Assembly (NCBI GenBank): GCA_002118135.1
Contig: BDIU01000256.1
Location: 290,623 to 354,622, forward strand
Direction of reading: 5' to 3'
Origin: Trebouxia sp. TZW2008
Lineage: Eukaryota; Chlorophyta; Trebouxiophyceae; Trebouxiales; Trebouxiaceae
DNA: 64,000 nt
The notes under the pieces are model-generated. The model searched no databases. It saw only the letters and a program-made list of their open reading frames with translations, and was not told the origin of the DNA. Positions 60,536 through 64,000 of this stretch are shown piece by piece. The position numbers and the translations under genes are program-made. The first letter of the stretch is position 1. Every line of letters starts with the position of its first letter.

Positions 60536-63500
60536 ATGAATGCGGGGCTTGTTAGCGGAAGCAAGCTCGGTCTGGGCGTGGCATCTGCTGCTTGGGGACC
60601 TTCTGTGCTGGTCAGTAAGAAGCTGCTTCGATCTTGGGCGGTCAAAAGAGATTGGTGCAGGCCAAAGCAAATGCCAAACTTGCGTAGTAGCAGCAAAGCA
60701 CGTCAAACAGATCGGCTGGCTGCCGGCGTCAAGCTCATTTCCACTGAGATACAAGAGGAAGCTGTTGTAGCTGAGCCAGTCAAGCAAAGTCAGGCCAGTG
60801 CAGACCAACCTGCCAAGAAATCAGCAAACAAGAAAAGGAAAAGAGCTGTGCATCAAGCAGACGATGTCAAGGCCAGCCAAGCTGTAGCTGTACCTGTTTC
60901 AGCTGCCAGCATTGCAGTAGAACAGCCCGGACAAAAGCCAGCAGCTCCAGCAAAGAAAGCGAAGGCAAGAAAGGCATTGTTGACCACTCTGTGGACACAG
61001 GCTGATCTTGTGCCCCTGCGAGCCAAAGCTGAGCAGCTTTTCGACCAGCTGAATGAGCTATACACTGACCCTCCTTGCCCACTGAACTACGAGTCTCCAT
61101 TTCAGCTCCTTGTAGCAGTGATCCTGTCAGCTCAGGTAGCCCACTGCACACGTCAACAAGCCCAAGCCTGACAGGCAGCAGTGCCTCTTCACATCGAATC
61201 GTTTGTGATATCAACTGCGTATCTCTGCAAACTCCCTCTGTGTAAAAGCCTTTCACTGCAGATGCACACATCTGAGACTTGTACTGAGAATGCCTCTGTC
61301 ACTGTGAACGCTTGATGACATTTTCATTCAATAGTGGCCAACATCATCAGCCTGACCTCATGATCTGGGGAAGGAATGCATTGCGCCTATGTCTATGCTT
61401 GCTTCTTAGACTTTGGCCCTGAGCAGGCCCTTGCCTTCTTCACATTTTACGTGCTGTGCTGTTCCACTCACTGACTGATTGCCCTCATTGACTGACTGCA
61501 GACTGAGTGCCAAGCTGACTGATTGACTGACTGACTGATTGCTCTCATTGATTGACTGCACACTGACTGACTGAGTGACTGTATACTGACTGACTGACTG
61601 ACGGCACACTGACTGACTCATTGACTGCAGACAACAGACAAGAAGGTGAATGAGGTCACACCAGCGCTGTTCAAGCTTGCTCCAGATGCAGAGGCTATGG
61701 CTCACTTGGAGGTACTCGCTCAAGGCAGGTTTTGTGCCATACATAATACTCTGCCTGACCTTAAGATTTTGTATGAGCCAGACTCTGCAAGACTGAGGCT
61801 GTGTGTGAAACATCTTTGAAGTCAGGTTGGCAGTGCCAGTATCACTGTCACTGACAACATGGCAGTCGATACAAATGCCTTTTGCACACATGAAGGCACA
61901 CATATCTGAGATTGTGTGTGCAAGTGCTTGTAAAGACTGTCACTCCAGACATCACACATGAGGATCAACAAAACATGTGTGACTGTCGGAGATTGTTTCA
62001 TCTCAGCGTCTTGCAGCTTCCCGGCTTGGTTTTGAAGTTGCTTGCACGGCGCGGCAGGACTTTGTTGTGCACCGCCTATTTGGCGCCTCTCTGCATTCTT
62101 AACAAGCTATAAGGAGAATCTTGTCAATGTTTGTTAGGGAGAATAAAAGGCATGCGTCTGCATGTGTGCAGGCTGCTGAGGTGCAGGAGCTGATCAGGCA
62201 GGTTGGGCTGGCGCCCACCAAAGCCAGAAACATTGTCAACATGAGCAAGGTACATCAATGAAAGCTGTTTGGCACTTCACAACTGCTGTTGCTCACTGAC
62301 AGCCTGCAATGGCATTACACGTGTCTGAAGATGCATGTTGACTTCAGTGGACTGCGCTTTAGCTTGCAACAAATCCAGAACAGCCACACCTCAAAGTAGC
62401 CCGTTTTGCCAGTTGACTGTTGATTCATTGCATAAGGCAAGGTGTGGTGTCTGTTGTTCATCAGATGCTGATGATTTTTCATGTCAATCAATATTGACTG
62501 CAGAGATGTCACTCAATGCCAGTACGCACTGCACTCCCATTTGTGGATCAAAGGTGACAGCGACAGTGTATTTTGTAACATATGCTAATGGAGCAGCACC
62601 GCAGGGTTTAGGGTTTAGGAGCTTTAAGGAGCTTGAGCAGCCGTCAAGCAATGATAGCATAGGCTGAAACCCATTTGTTGACTGAATCAGTTTATTGACT
62701 GAAACCAAGAACAAAGCGTGATGTGTAACAGATGCTGATGGAGCAGCATGGCGGGACAGTGCCCGAGAGCTTTGAGGAGCTTGAGCAGCTGCCGGGTGTG
62801 GGACACAAGACAGCGAGTGTGGTCATCTGCACAGCCTTTGGGTACGCTGGCTGCTTGTGTCACTGTGAAGGCACAGCCTGTTTTCATGCCAAGATGCAAG
62901 ACTGCTGGTAGGAGACACAAGTTGCTAACTTTGTCATCTGCAAGCCTTTGTGTGCGCCGGCCGTCAGGCTCTTGATAATGAGGTGATGATGCGTATCTAT
63001 GCATCCAGTGTATGCCATTGCAAAGGCTCGTCCTGTGTTTATTGCGCTATGCGGCAAGACTGCTAGTGTGGTCATTTGTACAGCTGTTGGGCTTGCTGCT
63101 GCTTGCGCCACCGCAAAACCACACCTTGTCTTTGATTGCATGATACAGGATTGCTAATGTGATTGTCTGCACAGCTTATGAGTATATTGGCCGCTTGCAC
63201 ATGCAAGTGCAACAGCACAACGTTTTCTCATTCTGCTTTGCAAGACTGTGCCATTGTGAGACACAGGACTGCAAGTGTATTTGTCGGTGCTGTTAGTGTT
63301 GTCATCCGTACAGCAGTTGGGTATGCTGCACCCCGATGACACAATCCCTCGTCATGTAGATCTGGATACAGATAGATTTGGATATAGACAGATATGCAGT
63401 AAGTGTTGACAAGCACAAATCACATTGCACAGGCTGACAGACTTGACATGCTGTGCGGCAGGACACCCACATTTCCAGTGGACACACATATTCACAGACT

Positions 63501-63561
63501 AGCTCAGCGCTGGGGCTTGACCAAGGGCAAGACTGTTGAGCAGACAGAAGCAGACCTGAAG
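60536..63561 (+). CDS. NTH1: Endonuclease III homologue (bifunctional DNA glycosylase), 3' end outside
   Basis: Removes oxidised pyrimidines and nicks the abasic site in base excision repair; eukaryotic copies act in nucleus, mitochondria or plastid. Exons: 60536-61135, 61631-61711, 62172-62249, 62732-62841, 63462-63561; the final exon(s), with the Fe-S cysteines, lie beyond the window. The first 150 residues are a basic Ala/Lys-rich extension with KKSANKKRKRA, which may carry organelle or nuclear signals. The catalytic part opens with SPFQLLVAVILSAQ and TTDKKVNEVTPALF, continues with QVGLAPTKARNIVNMSK, and has the helix-hairpin-helix LPGVGHKTASVV including the catalytic Lys, then FPVDTHIHRLAQRWGL with the catalytic Asp. 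All visible joins are phase-consistent. The ATG is the first in this frame; whether translation starts there or at a later Met (for example the Met in KQMPNLRS) cannot be judged. Confidence 0.92.
61445..61630. repeat. (GACT)n-rich stretch in NTH1 intron 1
   Basis: Imperfect ACTG/GACT tetranucleotide repeats with a roughly 35-60 bp higher-order unit (CATTGACTGCA) whose last copy forms the exon 2 acceptor. Confidence 0.8.
62842..63330 (+). repeat. Echo copies of NTH1 exon 4 3' end
   Basis: Four decayed copies of the sequence for KTASVVICTAFG and its donor, near 62897-62960, 63050-63100, 63145-63195 and 63262-63330. Confidence 0.8.
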
Positions 63562-64000
63562 GTGAGTTCAAGGACAAAGCGTCTTTTGTGCTGCATATGG
63601 TCTCACAGATAGTCTTCTTGTAGCAGTGTAGAGCAAGCACCTGCCATCCAGTGTCAGTCCATCTCAGCTTATAACACAGCAGGACATGGCAAGCTGCTGC
63701 GTTTGTTGGTGCCTTGTCCCAGCTTCGCAGAGCACTCTTGTGGATGCGTTCGCTGCCACATGCATTCACCATTGTCGAGCAGTCTCAAGCTCTGGCACTG
63801 ACATTTCAATATCTTTGCTGCTCAAGTCAAGCATCTTCTCTTTGCGAATTCAGAATTTCCAGCCTTGTTCCCTCTTGCAGTCAAGGTCAAATTGTTTGCT
63901 TTGCCAGTGTGCATCATGGTCTAGCTTTCAATTGCTGCAACCAGTGAGCGGGCAGATAGCCGAAAGCTTTCGGCAGCGAAAGGGGCCGAAAGCTTTCGCC
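63562..64000. other. NTH1 intron sequence to the window edge
   Basis: A clean GTGAGT donor follows exon 5. No further NTH1 exon is visible, so the intron probably continues past the edge. Two short palindromes close the window. Confidence 0.6.

Overview
The window is nuclear DNA of an intron-rich green alga, probably a chlorophyte. This is inferred from gene content: a chloroplast outer-envelope Omp85 protein (OEP80-like), a plant-type phospholipase D, a PAS plus cyclic-nucleotide phosphodiesterase protein and a type II membrane FkbM methyltransferase. Introns are GT-AG with strong TGCAG acceptors. I see no operon, plasmid, phage or CRISPR feature, and no tRNA or rRNA. All exon borders were called by eye from splice signals, codon phase and remembered protein families; no search was run.

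Layout: (1) 81-1356 (+), 3' part of a protein-L-isoaspartate methyltransferase. (2) 2712-10755 (-), FkbM-family methyltransferase, 11 exons, 782 codons. (3) 11706-12466 (+), small conserved nuclear-type protein. (4) 13004-~15511 (-), unknown protein ending in a SUMO-interaction motif, partly resolved. (5) 15902-24921 (-), large unknown protein with a PCNA-binding box. (6) 25589-35944 (+), OEP80-like protein, 11 exons, 709 codons. (7) 37034-38120 (-), unknown single-pass membrane protein. (8) 39304-48081 (+), phospholipase D, 13 exons, with a large low-complexity insert. (9) 49074-60263 (-), PAS/phosphodiesterase, 18 exons, 907 codons. (10) 60536 to the right edge (+), endonuclease III (NTH1), 3' end outside.

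Most neighbours are divergent or convergent pairs; four intergenic stretches (10756-11705, 24922-25588, 38121-39303, 60264-60535) are probably bidirectional promoters. The genes do not form one pathway: lipid and cyclic-nucleotide signalling, plastid membrane biogenesis, protein and DNA repair and Golgi-type modification are mixed.

The most striking feature is in the introns. In gene after gene they hold tandem, partly decayed copies ('echoes') of the adjoining exon edge together with its splice site. Echoes of an exon's 5' part plus acceptor lie in the upstream intron; echoes of its 3' part plus donor lie in the downstream intron. Units run from about 50 to 170 bp in two to seven copies. This explains much of the intron length, creates many competing splice sites, and in at least one case (FkbM exon 6) gives an in-frame alternative acceptor that would duplicate 35 residues.
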